Source of the DNA: Eretmocerus hayati
Lineage: Eukaryota > Arthropoda > Insecta > Hymenoptera > Aphelinidae
Direction of reading: 5' to 3'
NCBI GenBank assembly: GCA_029851415.1
Contig: CM056742.1
Location: 79,784,748-79,848,747, forward strand
DNA length: 64,000 nt
In this document: one piece after another, positions 63,594-64,000 of the stretch
Numbering within the stretch: position 1 is the first letter of the stretch
How the letters are laid out: each line of letters opens with the position of its first letter
Position numbers and translations under genes: made by a program
The notes under the pieces: model-generated
Told to the model about the DNA's origin: nothing
Seen by the model: the letters and a program-made list of their open reading frames with translations, nothing else
The model's database searches: none

Positions 63594-64000
63594 CTGCCCA
63601 ATCTGGATGAGGGCTCTACGTTGGACACTGTCGTGATTCGAGGCTGCGGCGGTTTCACCACTGTGTCCACGTGATGACCGCGTTCGCCGTTTAAATTTCG
63701 CATATTCGGTTGTTCATTTCTTTGAGATTGTTGACGCTGCTTACAATGGGCAGCATCGTGTCCCGATCGCCCACAGAAAATGCACAGTAAAGGTGTGTTA
63801 TTACAATCAGATTCCCTCAAATTATTTCTCTCCGGGCAATAGCGAATGAGATGGCCAGGTTGTTGGCAAAAATGACATCGTGGCCGGCCACCAACTTGTG
63901 CTGAACGAGGACATAGCCGAGCAATATGATCATACTCGTTACAATTATAACATCGAAGACGCGATCTTTCCAATCCGGTTGCTGTTTCACGTGGCGCTTC
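63569..64000 (-). CDS. gag: Gag C-terminal part with three zinc knuckles (runs off window)
   Basis: The open frame continues to the right edge of the window, so its start is unseen. Visible are three CCHC knuckles of C-x2-C-x4-H-x4-C spacing (CYNC...H....C, CHFC...H....C, CIFC...H....C) and a Gln/Arg/Pro-rich tail ending at 63569. This is the nucleocapsid part, which binds element RNA. It overlaps the start of pol by 25 nt as called, and the pol frame is open for longer, so a -1 shift within the overlap is likely. Unlike the other provirus, I see no perfect slippery heptamer here. Confidence 0.85.
   Translation of the reverse strand, partial: EAPRETATGLERSRLRCYNCNEYDHIARLCPRSAQVGGRPRCHFCQQPGHLIRYCPERNNLRESDCNNTPLLCIFCGRSGHDAAHCKQRQQSQRNEQPNMRNLNGERGHHVDTVVKPPQPRITTVSNVEPSSRLGRWNNPPRP

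Larger units (their letters stand above)
55301..64000 (-). mobile_element. second Ty3/Gypsy element, 5' end outside the window
   Basis: Minus-strand element seen from its 3' LTR (55301-55920) through a polypurine tract, a third ORF (56442-58208), pol (59433-63593) and the end of gag (63569 to the window edge). All visible frames are open, so the copy is probably recent. The 5' LTR and the target-site duplication lie beyond position 64000. It differs from the 14.5-kb provirus in having a macro domain in Pol and a zinc-cluster third gene in place of an envelope. Confidence 0.85.

Noticed and set aside
1..64000. CRISPR array, rRNA genes, bacterial-type operons
   Set aside because: No regularly spaced direct repeats with unique spacers, no rRNA-like blocks and no operon structure; all signs are eukaryotic.

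Overview
The window looks like repeat-dense, AT-rich nuclear DNA from an insect. The reasons are an errantivirus-type retroelement with a baculovirus-F-like envelope gene, I-type and Jockey/CR1-type LINEs, Helitron and CACTA-like remains, MITEs and long fold-back elements. There is no operon structure and I recognise no conserved host housekeeping gene. Almost all coding capacity belongs to mobile elements, mostly on the minus strand. I cannot name the species.

Layout. 1-9.5 kb: non-coding DNA, a truncated fold-back element (3185-4755), a 24-bp minisatellite (7556-7875) and a cluster of palindromes (8.3-9.1 kb). 9528-14122: a decayed Jockey/CR1-type LINE (minus) sitting inside diverged repeat/minisatellite DNA. 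17262-38063: a full-length I-type LINE (minus) with a 12-bp target-site duplication and a poly-A tail. Its ORF2 is split by a complete 14,491-bp LTR provirus (20612-35102) with 334-bp LTRs differing at only 2 positions and a 4-bp ATAC duplication. 38.1-50 kb: a PIF/Harbinger-like MITE, a 5'-truncated LINE (plus), a CACTA/tnp2-like pseudogene, Helitron helicase remains, minisatellites and one Gln/Asn-rich exon-like ORF. 50739-52810: an intact 2.07-kb fold-back element. 55301 to the window end: a second Ty3/Gypsy element (minus), entered from its 3' LTR and running off the right edge inside gag.

The most interesting content is in the two LTR elements. Each carries extra protein modules between RNase H and integrase in Pol. 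The 14.5-kb provirus has an OTU-like cysteine-protease-type domain (GNC/W ... EHF), followed by a degenerate macro-like region. The second element has a clearer macro domain of the TARG1/Poa1 type at the corresponding place, plus a third ORF of 588 residues. That ORF is Ser/Thr/Pro-rich with a Cys/His cluster at its C-terminal end, lies in the position usually taken by env, and is preceded by a strong splice acceptor. The provirus also has a textbook TTTAAAC -1 slippery heptamer abutting the gag stop codon. Gag, pol and env are all open and the LTRs nearly identical, so this insertion is young. Removing it with one ATAC copy restores the LINE ORF2 frame.

How the genes fit together. In each LTR element Gag would form the particle, a -1 frameshift would make Gag-Pol (protease, RT, RNase H, integrase), and the third gene (an F-type envelope in one, the zinc-cluster protein in the other) is probably made from a spliced message. 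The OTU- and macro-like modules would then travel inside Gag-Pol. Their targets (ubiquitin-like and ADP-ribose modifications) are inferred from family knowledge only.
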